From Microvelia longipes (Eukaryota > Arthropoda > Insecta > Hemiptera > Veliidae), in the NCBI GenBank assembly GCA_018340805.1, contig JACMZG010001908.1:33165403-33229402 (forward strand): a stretch of DNA of 64,000 nucleotides, in the 5' to 3' direction. The position numbers and the translations under genes were made by a program. Within the stretch, counting starts at the first letter, position 1, and each line of letters begins with the position of its first letter. Below the pieces are notes generated by a model. The model was given only the letters and a program-made list of their open reading frames with translations, ran no database searches and had not been told where the DNA came from. This document shows, in pieces, positions 35,561-47,095 of this stretch.

Positions 35561-35829
35561 CTGTTTAAACATGAGTCAATTCAGGGGTAATATTTCCTGA
35601 TGTTAATAATGAATGAAATTATGTCTATGAATACATACACCTATACTTCTTTACTAAAATGTAATATCTTGAGGCATGTACCAAAGTATTGCTTCTATCA
35701 TTTATTTCTTAATTTATTAACTAGTAATGCGTTGCATCAAGAACTCACGACAAAGAATACATAAAAAAATATTAATTTAAAACAAGCGAAATGAGTTTAT
35801 CAAAACATTCGGATGCTATACTATTTTAA
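35561..35829 (+). other. Intron spacer between the 5S-like repeat and the GCTCGC array
   Basis: No recognised element. Weak cores of the GCGAGC kind (AAGCGAAATGAG at about 35785) appear near its right end. Confidence 0.5.
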
Positions 35830-37200
35830 AGTATAAACTCAAAAAGGCTCGCATCGCTTGCTAGTTTAGGTATCTTTAACATTTACATAGTAAAAAAGGC
35901 TCGCTACGCTCGCTAGATTGCTTATATTTATAATAATACAAAGTTAAAAAAAGGCTCGCTTTGCTCGCTAGATTGCTTATATTTATAATAAAATATATTG
36001 TAAAAAAGGCTCACTTCGCTCGCTAGATTGCTTATATTTGTAATAATACAACGTTAAAAATAGGCTCACCTCGCTCGCTAGATTGCTTATATTTATAATA
36101 AAATATATTGTTAAAAGGCTCGCTTCGCTCGCTAGATTGCGTAGATTTATATTAATGCATAGTAAGAAAGGCTCGCTTTGCTCGCTTGATTGCGTATATT
36201 TATAATAATAAATGATAAAGGGCTCGCTTCGCTCGCTAGATTGCGTAGATTTATATTCATGCATGTAAAAGAAGGCTCGCTTCGCTCGCTAGATTGCTTA
36301 TATTTATAATAAAATATATTGTAAAAAGGCTCTCTTCGCTCGCTAGATTGCGTAGATTTATATTAATGCATATTAAAAAAGGCTCGCTTCGCTCGCTTGA
36401 ATTGCGTATATTATAATAATAAATGGTACTCGCTTCGCTCGCTGGATTGCGTAGATTTATATATACAAGTTAAAATAGGCTCGCTTCGCTCGCTAGATTG
36501 CGTAGATTTATATATTAAAGATGCGTATATTATAATATGCTCGCTTCGCTCGCTAGATTGCTTATATTAAATAGCATAGTAAAAAAGCTCGCTCGCTCGC
36601 TAGATTGCTTATATTTAAAATACAACGTTAAAAATAGGCTCGCTTCGCTCGCTAGATTGCTTAATTTATAATAAAATATATTGTAAAAAAAGGCTCGCTC
36701 GCTCGCTAGATTGCTTATTTTAATATTAATGCATAGTAAAAAGGCTCGCTTCGCTCGCTAGATTGCTTTATTTGTAATAATACAACGTAAAAAAGGCTCG
36801 CTTCGCTCGCTAGATTGCTTATATTTATAATATACAACGTTAAAATAGGCTCGCTTCGCTCGCTAGTATATTATAATAAATAATATAAAAAGGCTCGCTT
36901 CGCTCGTTAGATTGCTATATTTATAATTTAAAAATAGGCTCGCTTCGCTCGCTAGTTTGCTTATATTTATAATAAAATATATTGTAAAAAAGGCTCGCTT
37001 CGCTCGCTAGATTGCTTATATTTAATATTAATGATAGTAAAAAGGCTCGCTTCGCTCGCTAGATTGCTTATATTGTTATAATACTTAAAATAGGCTCGCT
37101 TTCGCTCGCTAGATTGCTTATATTTAATATTAATGCATATAAAAAAGGCTCGCGTATATTTATAATAATAAATGGTAAAAGAAGGCTCGCTTAAATTTTA
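35830..37200 (-). repeat. GGCTCGCTTCGCTCGC array, period about 65 bp, about 22 copies
   Basis: Inverse orientation of the 24.5-26.9 kb motif array. The core GGCTCGCTTCGCTCGCTAGA followed by TTGCTTATATTTATAATAAA recurs about every 60-70 bp, with several backbone variants (ATATTGTAAAAA, AATGCATAGTAAAA, ACAACGTTAAAATA). Cores are far better conserved than the AT-rich linkers. The minus-strand open frame 35983-36264 (repeats of ASEASL) is a translation of the array. Confidence 0.92.
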
Positions 37201-37990
37201 TTTTTTGAGTTATTATTTTAGCCGCCATTTTTAAATATAATAAAAAAATTTGAAATGTTGACCATGAAATATATATTTTCTTTTTCTACTCTTTAAGAGC
37301 TTTTAAACGATTATACAACACGATTTTTTGCTCAAAAAATTTTTATCCGGTCCGCCATATTGGCCGCCATTTTGAATATTTTTCGGAATATTACCAAAAA
37401 CTATACAGCTGACATATAGTTAATTTTACTTGTATAAAGTATCTAAAGTATTACAATAGATTACAATAGATCTAGATCAAGATCTAGTACATTACAATAG
37501 ATCTTTATCTTGTAAATTCTTATAAAATTAGTAAAAACTAAATTATTATATTAAATTGGCCGCCATGTTGAATTTTTCGGATTTAGTATATACATTTTTT
37601 GTTCTACTAATCAAGAGCTTTTACAACGATATATTACTCGAGTATTCTTTAATTTTAATTTTTGAGTTCATTATTTTAGCCGCCATTTTTAAATTTTTCA
37701 AAAAATTTTTAAATTTTGACCATGAAACATATATTTTTTCTACTCTTTAAGAGCTTTCAAACGATATACAACACGATTTTTTCGCTCAAAATTTTTTTTT
37801 ATCCGGTCCGCCATTTTGGCTGCCATTTTGAAAATATTTTTCGGAATATTACCAAAAACTATACAGCTCTGACTCATAATTAGTTTTACCTGTATACAAA
37901 ATTTTATCAAAATTGGTCAATTTTTACGGCAGTTATCGCGACACGTACAAACAAACACACAAACAAACGCGCCGTCCCAATCTTCTGAAA
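37200..37990 (-). repeat. Direct duplication (about 460 bp apart) with GCCGCCATTTT motifs
   Basis: The block at 37203-37400 (TTTTAGCCGCCATTTTTAAA, ACTCTTTAAGAGCTTT, ATCCGGTCCGCCAT, CGGAATATTACCAAAAACTA) recurs at 37665-37865. Between them is a third GGCCGCCATGTTGAATTTTT. The right end (CAATTTTTACGGCAGTTATC, ACACACAAACAAACGCGCCG) looks like an element terminus. It abuts the GCTCGC array and may be part of the same composite element. Confidence 0.8.
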
Positions 37991-38184
37991 TGTAAGAACT
38001 CACTTACGTTCGTTCAATAACAGTAAATAAATATGCTATGGTATTATATAGATTATATAATGCAAAACTATTTACTTTCATCTAGAAATATTGTCAGTAA
38101 TTATAACTATTTCTATAATTAGAAGTTAATTTTAACAGTTTAATATTGATGGATTTATTAACATGGTACATTTTTTTTGTCTAG

Positions 38185-38358
38185 GTGACTATTGTAAGCC
38201 CTGCAATTGTTCGGGTAATCTAGATACTGATGCGGATATATCTTGTGACTCAGTAACAGGAGAGTGTAAATCTTGCTTGAACAATGCTTTTGGAGTTGCT
38301 TGTGAATTGTGTAAACCATGGTTTTATGGTGATGCAGTCAGCCTTAAGAACTGTCAAG
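38185..38358 (+). CDS. LanA: LanA exon: closes one LE repeat and opens the next
   Basis: Acceptor TTGTCTAG ends at 38184; donor G/GTATTA follows 38358 (phase 1 in, phase 1 out). GDYC closes the previous repeat. The exon then encodes nearly a whole repeat: KPCNCSGNLDTDADISCDSV, TGECKSCLNNAFGVACELCK, FYGDAVSLKNC. CKSC replaces the usual CxC with CxxC at the centre of the repeat, a variation seen in this LanA position. Confidence 0.95.
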
Positions 38359-39130
38359 GTATTATTTTGCTAATATCATGTAATCTGTATTGATACTTTT
38401 AGAATTTCCATTGAGATTGAGTCAAGAAGACTTAAAATTTGTCTTAAAGAATATTTGAAAGAAGGTCTCTGTTTTATATTTTGCATAAGAAATTTACCAA
38501 TTTAAGTATTAAGATTGTATAAAAAAAATGTGAAATAAAAGCTTTAAATAAAAAAATAAAAAAATTAAATGTCCCCCTAAAATAAAATGGAGAAATAATT
38601 CTAGGATATACACTTTTTCTGTTTCTAAAGAAAATTTCTGCTCGTTTTGAACCCTGTTTGAACTTTTTGAAGCTTAAAAAGCGGTGCCATCGTATCATTA
38701 TGTTAATAAGTGGTTCTTCTTAAATATGTTTATTTGGTGCCTTCATTTTAGGCCCTATAGCAAAGTGCTGGCTGATGCCTCTTGTATTTTTTTCAGTATT
38801 TCAGATTTATCTACTTCATTTTTATCTAATTAAATCTTTATTTAGGGGGTTCCTGGTAGTCACTGAGACATTCCTAAGTCGGCCCTGGTCAAGTCCTCAT
38901 GACCAGGATAGAAATCTATAATGTACTTTCCTTCAAATGGTATGTTAAGCCAGTGTTTCCAAGCAAATGTTGATCTTTTACGATTTATCATACTCCTAAA
39001 AGATCCTGAACCCCTCAATGTACCTGGTTTTATTAACTTATGTATAAAATATGTATATTTTTTACATTGTAACTGTTCCCTCTATCCATACTTATGTATT
39101 TAAATAACAATATAGGAAGTATATATTTAT
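38359..39130 (+). other. Intron segment, no recognised element
   Basis: AT-rich sequence. Short open frames (38474-38698 minus, 38921-39103 plus) show no protein features. Confidence 0.6.
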
Positions 39131-40327
39131 TTTCTTCTTACTTCATATAACTATCTATATTTCGCCCCCTAATCTTTGGTGCATAATCATGTCTGAAACA
39201 TACGAATAAAGAAGGAAAAAATCATTTTAAATACGTGTTTAAAAGCTTTCTTCATAAAGTTTAATTTAAGTATAAGATAAAACTGTTGTTAAATTTATCG
39301 ATTATATAAAATATGTATTAGAAAACAGAGAAGCATTGTGAAGTATTGTATCTCTATTGTCAACCAAAAGGTAATATAAAGCCCTAAACTTGAAAAAAGG
39401 AAGCTGTAATATATATATTATTTTGAAGAAAAAAGAATATTAAAAAACTCTGAACTAAGTTTCTAATTAATAATGAAAACTTACCTTGTAAAAAGTAGTG
39501 AAGGAATTCATTGAATTAAATCAAAACACAAAGAGACTTATACTTAGAGGGAAAATAGTGATAAGAGTCTGGAAGTGTGACAGTTTCCATTAGGTGCCAT
39601 AACTGTACTCACTCCTACTAGAGCCTCCCTAGAGGGAGACTTGACTCCTCACCCCTCTACATCCCCTCTCAAAGGACATACTTATTACGCACCCAACAAA
39701 TGGTAAGGAAAAATAAAAAACGAGTCTCTCCACTGATGTTTAAGTATAATGACAAAGCCAGCTTTCAGACTTGACAGTCCATCATCAGTGCCGGCGATAT
39801 GCGAAGAAAGTGTTAAGAAACAGAATTGATTGAGTCGTCCAACTCGTTAAAATTGACGAAATCAGTTGATTTTAACAAGTTGGACAACTCGAGCACTTCC
39901 GTTTTTTAACACTTTCTTCGCATCTTGCCGGCACTGATGATGGACTGTCAAGTCTGAAAGCTGGCTTTGTCATTATACTTGAACATCAGTGGAGAGACTT
40001 GTTTTTTTATTTTTCCTTATATCTGGACTCCACAACTCTATTTTTTACAACAAACGGTAGGTATTTTCAGGGACTTCACATTAAATCACTTTATACAACA
40101 CAGTTAATTAAAGAATATATGCGATAAAAAATAATTTGTTTTATCTTATACATTGTTGTTTGCTTACACTGTTTTAACTTATACTTAAATTAAATTTTGT
40201 GAAGCAAGTTTTTAACCATCTATTTAAAATAATTCATTTTTGTTCTTCTTTATTTGTGTGTTTTAGACATGATTATGCCTCAGAGATTAGGTGGCATAAT
40301 ATAGTTTTGTATATGAAGTAAGAAGGA
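39131..40327. mobile_element. Outer foldback element, 1.2 kb, with a second foldback nested inside
   Basis: The left arm from 39131 (TTCTTCTTACTTCATATAAC, CACCCTAATCT-like sequence, TGCATAATCATGTCTGAAAC) has an inverted diverged copy at about 40140-40327 (GACATGATTATGCCTCAGAG, TATATGAAGTAAGAAGGAA). Arms of about 180 bp. The interior is interrupted by an intact smaller foldback at 39704-40019. Confidence 0.75.
39704..40019. mobile_element. MITE, 316 bp, near-perfect inverted repeat
   Basis: Left end TAAGGAAAAATAAAAAACGA; right end GTTTTTTTATTTTTCCTTA. The arms match through GTCTCTCCACTGATGTT, ATAATGACAAAGCCAGCTTT, CAGACTTGACAGTCCATCAT and GTGCCGGC, and meet near ACTCGTTAAAATTGACG. It sits inside the older foldback at 39131-40327, so it inserted later. 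Confidence 0.88.
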
Positions 40328-40860
40328 AGTTAGTAAGTTATTTTGGAAGTTTATGTAATCTCTATAGTGTCTTTAAAATACATGAATACGTACGTCATAG
40401 AGGAATATATAGTACTGAGTAAGTACTATGCAGTAATCAGTGACGTACGTATGTTTCTGCATTATGAATCAAAGAGCAGTAAAAGTTAGTCTTGCAGTGG
40501 GGCATGTGCAGTTCTAGTTAAAGGTATGGAAACTTTTAGCTTAGTCATGTCTCTTCTGTGGATTAGACAAACCTGCACTTGGACTCAAGGTTGAACACTA
40601 TCTTATATTTAAAGGAGTCAACAAAAAAGACTGAACGATGTGGTCTAGGCGATGCATCACCTCTCCTTAATTATAATCATTGAATCATTATTTATACCCT
40701 CTGACAAAGATTTAGGAAAATATTTTATTATTGTATCCCTAAAAACTAATAAAGTAACACAAATGTATTTAACCCTTATTTAATTAACTTGTAAATTTAC
40801 CCTTGGATAGTTATCAATATGGGTTGCTGCAGGTGCTATAAGTGACTCTGTATGTTTTAG

Positions 40861-40991
40861 GTTGTGATTGCAACGAATGTGGTTCCATGCAGTGCAATCA
40901 CACCACCGGTAACTGTGATTGTAAAAAGAACGTCATAGGAGAAAAGTGTGACAGATGTGAGCTTAATCACTTTGGATTCAATACTTGTGAA
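40861..40991 (+). CDS. LanA: LanA exon: single LE repeat
   Basis: Acceptor TATGTTTTAG ends at 40860; donor GAA/GTAAGT follows 40991 (phase 1 in, phase 0 out). One compact repeat: GCDCNECGSMQCNHTTGNCD, then CKKNVIGEKCDRCELNHFGF and NTC. All eight cysteines are present, plus the usual extra cysteine context (CNEC). N-glycosylation site NHT. Confidence 0.95.
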
Positions 40992-42536
40992 GTAAGTTTA
41001 AAGTTTGACTTCTCATTTTTCAACAAACTGTTATTTGTAGTTTCAATTTGTAAAAATATATATCCTTCGGTGAGTTTAACTTAAAAATGGAGAAGAGATC
41101 ATAAATTTAATTTAAGGGTGGGTGGAACGCGAACTTAAAATGCTATCCCACGTCTCCCGTACGTAATTTTTAAGATAGAGACGTATTTTTTTTTTTAATT
41201 TAAAACTATTAAAATGCCAAAGGGTACCTAGTTTTTATTTTTTTGATTTTTTTAATCAAGCGTGTACGCGCTGGTAAAATCAAAATTTTCATTTTAAACT
41301 TCAAATTTTAAAAATGTAATTACTAGGCCCCCTTTATCATGTGACTTAGAACTCAAAACCAAAATTTCAATTAAAAAATATTAATTTTTCAAGGCGTGCT
41401 AAGCTGGCGAAAATAACGCGTAAAATGGGATTTTAGTTCCAGCGTTATCCGATAGATGTCAGTCATCAGGTTTTTTAAGGTATACTCGAACTTACTGTAC
41501 ACGTCAGAAGCAGGAGTAGGCGGAGCTACCTTCGCCCCTTTTCAGTCGGCTAGGTCTTTCCTATGTAAACCATAACTTAAATATTATTATATATGTCAAT
41601 CAATATTATAGTTAAAAAAATCATATGACACATATGTATATTCATAATTTACAAATGAAGATAACAATTATTTTATTTATAGTGTTTAAAATGCTTCAAT
41701 AAGTTTAGTGGTAAATATAGTGTGGATTGTAAAAGGTCACTATTAACCTATTCGTCCTACTACAACAAGGCATATACAATTAAACAATACAATATATGTC
41801 AATCAATGAAATCAAAATATACATTCTGACACTAGTAAGTCTTTAACACATAAATTGAAATAGTTTTTATTAGTTTTTTACAATCAGTATTTGCGAATCA
41901 TTTAATTGTTATGGAAAGCATAAATTAAAAAAGATTTAAATTACTTTTATTAATAAAATATGAATAACTTTTAAGTAAATCAAAATAAAAGTTTGTATAA
42001 ATATAAAATATTTTGAATTTGGCTATTTCTTTCATTTTTTACGTGATTTCCATTTATCATAGCAACCAAAGCTATAGCATAGTTCACTATGTTTTTAGTG
42101 TTATTAAGATTGTCATAAATTAATATTACGTGTAATTAGTGTCTTAATTGTACATTTGGTCCAAAAAATGATCAATAATGTAACTAGTAATGTGTTATAT
42201 TAGGACTCCGTTAGTGGAATACATGAAATAAAATTAATCAATGACATGCTCGCAAGTTTGCTATTTAGAAACGCAGCAGCGTTCCGCCCCGCCAAGTTAA
42301 GAAGAAAAGTAAAAATACCCCGCTTAGTCAAAAAACCACTTAAGCTGCCAGTGTATAATAGTATACTGTACGCAACAAAGTAGGGTTTTGTAGCGTAAAA
42401 ACGGCTATAGGTACATAAATAATATAATAATATCTTTAGAGGGCGTGCCTTGTAGATCAAAAATAAAAAAAATCATCCAAATCGGTTTGAAAATTATATT
42501 TTGCAACCTCCCTTCCTGCACTTTTGTTGACGCACC
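40992..42536 (+). other. Intron segment, no clearly bounded element
   Basis: Contains a moderately GC-richer part at 41090-41570 (AAGCGTGTACGCGCTGG, GTGCTAAGCTGGCG). It looks repeat-derived, but I could not find its partner copy. The rest is AT-rich. Confidence 0.5.
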
Positions 42537-43100
42537 TACAGCCTAAACTACTGAACGGATTTTGACATATGAGAACTTTTGGATTCGTCTTATGCTCGTG
42601 TGCATTCCTACCTAAAATCTTAAATTCGACATTCCTAAGCTGTACGCGGAGCGAAAAAACTAAGCTAGCGAACAATAGTTTATATGTTTATGCCCCTACA
42701 GCCTAAACTACTGAACGGATTTTGATGTGTAAAGACTTTTTAGATTTCTCTTATGCTCGTGTGTATTCCTACCTCATTCAAATCTAAATTCGATGTTTTT
42801 ACGCTTAACGCGGAGCGAAAAACTAGCCTGCAGCCAAGAGTACTGAACACATTTTGATATGTGGTGACTTTTTGAATTTGTCTTACGCTTGATAAAATCT
42901 CAAATTTAACATTCCTGTGCTAAACATGGAGCTAGAAACTTAGCTAGCGAACGCTACTTTTATTTAAATAGACCCATCTGCACTCTTTACTAATAAATGG
43001 ATTTTGGTGTTTGAGGACTTTTGAATTTTTTATGCCTTTTTAACATTCTTATATCAATAAATCCCAATTAATCAATCCTATGTTGTACGCGCCGGCAGAA
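42537..43100 (+). repeat. Diverged tandem repeat, about 150 bp, four units
   Basis: Unit starts TACAGCCTAAACTACTGAAC, then GGATTTTGA. Starts are at about 42537, 42696, 42828 and 42969. Inner landmarks ATGCTCGTGTGCATTCCTAC, AAATTCGACATTCCTA and GCGGAGCGAAAAAACTAAGC recur. The last units are strongly diverged. The phrase ACTACTGAACGGATTTTGA is a common intergenic-repeat phrase in insects. Confidence 0.8.
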
Positions 43101-43251
43101 AACAAAGCTTGAGAGTGGTAATACATATATACATTGACACTCTTTACAGCTTTATTTACTACACATATTATGTTTACGTCTGTTTTTACATAAAACAGGA
43201 GTCGTACAAAAAGTCATTAAATCTTACCAAAGACCACTTATGTAGGAAATT

Positions 43252-43790
43252 CTCCCCTCCAAGTCTTTGGTCCAAAAAAGTAGGGAAATAACTTTTCTGT
43301 CCCGCCAAGTCATGTCCGTATAGGTGGAGACAGTCATAGGCGTTTCAAAGTGAAGTTGATAGGTTGGCAATAATTAAGGCCCTATTTACTTTGAGAGGCA
43401 ATCATCACCTTTAGAGTAGTAAGGTATAGTGCCTGATTATATTTATTCATTTCATTTCTTTTGTATACGCCTGGATCAATGCATGTTAGTAAAACTGCTG
43501 CAATTATGACAACTGCTAAAATCTGTTATGATTAATCTCCATGAACACCTGAATTTTTTGATATTTCACTCGTTCACACAGCTGGTTGGCCGCCAAGGAG
43601 AAGAAGCGGGTGATTGCCTCTTAATTTAAACAGGGCCCTTAACTATTGTCAACCTAGCTTTACTTTGAAACGCCTATGTTAGTCTCCACCCAATACAGAC
43701 ATGACTTGGTGCATGGGACAGAAAAGGTGATTTCCCTACTTTTTTGAACCAAAGACTAGGCGGGGAATATTTTACCATATAAATGGTTTT
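43252..43790. mobile_element. Foldback element, about 0.54 kb, arms about 170 bp
   Basis: Left arm: AAGTCTTTGGTCCAAAAAAG, TAGGGAAAT, AAGTCATGTCC, GGTGGAGAC, ATAGGCGTTTCAAAGTGAAG, GGGCAATC-type sequence. The right arm (about 43600-43790) is its inverse, including CTTTACTTTGAAACGCCTAT, GACATGACTTGG and ACTTTTTTGAACCAAAGACT. Non-coding interior. Confidence 0.85.
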
Positions 43791-43819
43791 TGGTAAGATA
43801 AGTATATATACAAGAGCGT

Positions 43820-44170
43820 ATAAAAGAGACTCGCTTCGCAAGATAACTAGGCTCATAACAAGAGGCAACATATTAAATTCATTAAAAAGGGCTCTCTTCG
43901 CTCGCAAGAATGCAAAAGCTATATATAAAAAGAGGTTCTCTAAGCTCGCAAAACAGTGAAGTGTAAAATTAGGTACACTAAAAAAGGCTCATTTCGCTCG
44001 CTAGTTTGCTATAAATATATTCGTGAGGGTATAAAACATGACTCGCTACGCTCACTAAATTGCTATAAATATATTTGAAAGTACATAAAAAACGCTCACT
44101 GCGCATTCGCAAGATTGCTTCATTATAATATTAGATAAAAAAGGCTACTGTTCGCTTCACTCCCTTGATT
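43820..44170 (-). repeat. Small GCTCGC-motif array
   Basis: Five or six degraded cores (ACTCGCTTCGCAAG, CTCTCTTCGCTCGCAAG, CTCATTTCGCTCGCTAG, ACTCGCTACGCTCACTAA) at about 60-bp steps. It lies directly left of the inverted single 286-bp unit, mirroring the arrangement at 21.3-26.9 kb. Confidence 0.8.
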
Positions 44171-44424
44171 CATTATATTCATGAATAATATAGCAATAGT
44201 AGGTAGTCTACAACTTCACTAAAATATGTAGTATATTTATTGCAACCTAAAATAATGCATAGTTTACTACATTCTTCAGTCTTACAATAGAATATCACGA
44301 ATAAACATTATGTATAGTGACAATACTTGTATTTAGGACTAGTGTAGTTTACAAATTCACGAAAAATAAATATATATTCATTCCAACCTGATATATAGAT
44401 ATTCATTGCAATTTGATACACCAC

Positions 44425-44974
44425 ATTTTGTTTAAAAAATATTTATTTTTTGCGCGTGCGCGTATGTGGCAATTTGGAAATGCTAAAATTAACTGTTTGA
44501 ACTTTTTTATCCGAAGAATTTCAATGGCCCGTATAGGGCTTTTATTGAGCATTTTTTCATATTTTTAGGGCTCCTCTTTATGGGTTAGTTGGAGGGAGGG
44601 GGGACAATTTTTTGGTGGTTTTTGCATTTTGAAAAAGCGATGCATATCACACATTTTTAGCGTGTAAATATGTGTATTTTTACACTCTATTTGTGTGTAA
44701 CCAGTATTTAAATGATATAGTGTTCTACCCATCAATACCTACAATAGGATACCCCACATGATTTTAAAACAATATTTATTTTTTGCGAATGTGAGCATTC
44801 GCTTATAAATCGACAAATGCGCATGCCAGATGTTTGGCTCTATTTTCCTGTTGTTGGATAAAAAGATGTATACCAATTTCAACTTTCTAGGTATTGAGTT
44901 CCCGAGATGAGAAATCGGACAGACAGACCCTCGACAGAAAGTATAAGGGTTTCGAAGATTATCTTCGAAATCCT
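44425..44974 (-). repeat. Inverted single copy of the 286-bp repeat with its palindromic head
   Basis: Reading the minus strand: head AGGATTTCGAAGATAATCTT, then GTCTGTCTGTCCGATTTCTC, a GCGAATGTGAGCATTCGC-type segment, then one diverged 286-bp unit (GTAGGTATTGATGGGTAG, AAAAATTGTCCCCCC, CCATTGAAATTCTTCGGAT). Only one unit is present, so this is probably the ancestral, unexpanded form or a collapsed copy. Confidence 0.85.
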
Positions 44975-44984
44975 AACAACTAGC

Positions 44985-46130
44985 TTATTTTTAAAAAAAA
45001 AAACATTTTACTAGAATAACTGTGTACATATACTAATAAGTGAACGAATTTTTAGTTCGTATCAAATACAATAAGTACAAGTATTATACGTGTAAGTAAG
45101 AAAATAGTCTCATCTCGAGACAACGAGATAAGACTAATATAAATCGTGTAAGGCGGTGGCGTAGAGTGGGAGAAGGCGCTCCACACACCCCCAACTAAGG
45201 AACGCCCCCTATTTATACTTCAGAGTAGTTTTCTCTTCTAGCGCATTCTAGTGGTAAAAGCGGAACCCAGGTCAGGTCCCCGACGCTGAGTTCCTTTTCC
45301 AATCCCACCCCACCTTAAGAAAAATTGACAAAAATAATGTAATATTTATGTGAAATTGTAATTATTATAAAAAAATATGCCACCAATGTACAGTTATAGT
45401 ACCAAGCTACCCAAGGAGTTATAAGAACTGTTGTATCTTATCTCTAAGTATTTGTCTCTGTGACTGGTCGTCTTAAGTAGGGAAGATGATTAAGAAATGT
45501 GTCATAAATATCCATTAACGTAGATCTACATTTGATGAATTAATGTAAATCTACATTTGATTAAGACTACTTTTAATATATTTTTTTTTATTTAAAACTT
45601 TAAATACTATTTAAAATGCTTAAAAATTATAATGCACCAATATTTAATGAATATAAAGTATTAAATGCTCAACGTTAAATGTTTAGAATATGTAATATTA
45701 GTATTTAATGAATAATCTAGCATTAATTAATAATATAACATAATAATTCAGCAACCATAAGTATAGCCAACTTTGTTTTAAGAAACTTGTATATTGTTAA
45801 GGTGGCACCATTACTTAAGACTACCAGTGAACCGGCTTTCCTGCTATCAGCTATGCTCATTCTATATATAGTATTATTCTAAGTTTATAAACTTTAAATT
45901 GCATAGATATATATACTAGAGGGGGCATAGCCTATATCAATACATTAGGAGGCCTGAAACATTATTTTGGGGCTCTCAGGGGCTCTATGTAACCTCATCG
46001 AAACCTTCTCTGAGCGTATAAGGTTATAATAAATCAATCTTTGTTGACATTGTTTGTGTTTTTATTATAAACGTTCTTCTAAATAAGTTACTTTCATTTT
46101 GTTCTGTTCATGGTATCATATTGATAGTCA
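44985..46130 (+). other. Intron segment, one GC-richer patch
   Basis: AT-rich apart from 45145-45320 (GGCGGTGGCGTAGAGTGGGA ... GGAACCCAGGTCAGGTCCCC). That patch could be a SINE remnant but lacks a clear A box and B box pair. Confidence 0.45.
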
Positions 46131-46139
46131 AAGGTGGTC

Positions 46140-46700
46140 CCTCCAGTAATAATAATATTATTATCATTATTATTATCTAAATTTCGAGGTAACTATATAA
46201 AATAGCATCACTTCGTCAACATTTTCCAGAATTATTAAACAGAAAATTCCTCTATTGAATAGGGAGCAGAGTCAAGTAGGCTATTTTTAATTATCTTTTT
46301 AAACTTATCCGGAGGCAGTAGGTTAGCATGAGTCACTAACTTTTTGCTTTATTGTAAACAGCAGAATTTGATTTTTAGTGGTATTCAGAGTTAGTTTATT
46401 AACATTAAACCAAAGTTTAGCACTTATTATAATGCTCTCAATTTTTACCTCTACGTCAGCTTTACACTTTCCTGTGATGGCAAAACTGGTATCATCCGCA
46501 AACTGGATCCGTAGGGAATTTAAGTGGGGCAAGTCATTGACATACAATAAAAATAGGAGGGGGCCATGGACAGAGCCTTGAGGCACCCCATGCTTCAAAC
46601 TAGCATCTAAACTTAATTTTCCGTTAACGCAAGTTTGCTGGAAGAACCATGGTGCTGTAGCTTTCTTATTAGGATCTCATGTTTAACGCAATATCTCTAT
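46140..46700 (-). mobile_element. Non-LTR reverse transcriptase fragment
   Basis: Minus strand 46598-46323: KHGVPQGSVHGPLLFLLYVN, DLPHLNSLRIQFADDTSFAI. It has the RT domain-4 GVPQGSxLGPLLF motif and the catalytic FADD box, then a KLWFNVNKLTLNTTKNQILL segment. One catalytic-core block is intact over about 90 codons; flanks are broken. It belongs to a Jockey/I-like non-LTR element unrelated in position to the 16-19 kb remnant. Confidence 0.85.
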
Positions 46701-46843
46701 GTTAAATTGTAATTCATTGCCTAATAATATATCTTTGACATTTTTTGCTGATCTTCTATGAATGGAAAGTATGTATAAAGGATTCAGGCATGTTAATTTA
46801 TTTAAATGTTATTTATTTAATTTAACTAAACTGAATTTTCTAG

Positions 46844-46994
46844 GGTTGTCAACCGTGTCTATGTGATGTTGCATCTAACAGTAAACAATGTGAACCATTC
46901 TCTGGACAGTGCTCTTGTAAACCTGGAGTAGCTGGTAGAAACTGTAGTAAGTGTGCCCCTGGACACTGGAATTATACTGAGGAAGGATGCACTA
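46844..46994 (+). CDS. LanA: LanA exon: LE repeat
   Basis: Acceptor TTTTCTAG ends at 46843; donor A/GTGAGT follows 46994 (phase 0 in, phase 1 out). It encodes GCQPCLCDVASNSKQCEPFS, then GQCSCKPGVAGRNCSKCAPG and EEGC, a complete repeat with all eight cysteines. Two potential N-glycosylation sites (NCS, NYT). Confidence 0.95.
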
Positions 46995-47018
46995 GTGAGT
47001 TTCCTAAATTTGATTTAT

Positions 47019-47095
47019 TTATGGTCAAACATCATGATTTAATTATTTTCATGGTCAAACATCATAATTTAATTATTTTCATGGTCAAACATTTT
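47019..47095 (+). repeat. Short triplication, unit about 32 bp
   Basis: CATGGTCAAACATCATGATT-type unit followed by TAATTATTTT, three times, shortly after the splice donor at 46995. Confidence 0.85.

Noticed and set aside
35830..37200. CRISPR-like regular repeats with spacers
   Set aside because: The cores are regularly spaced, but the linkers are themselves repeated AT-rich variants, not unique spacers. No cas genes are present and the context is a eukaryotic intron.
41090..41570. Possible exon in the GC-richer part of the 40992-46843 intron
   Set aside because: No cysteine pattern or phase-compatible splice sites. The laminin protein is already continuous from 40991 to 46844.
45145..45320. 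Possible tRNA or tRNA-derived SINE
   Set aside because: GC-richer, with GGTGGCGTAGAGTGGGAG and GGAACCCAGGTCAGGTCCCC, but I could not draw a cloverleaf or place a proper A and B box pair.
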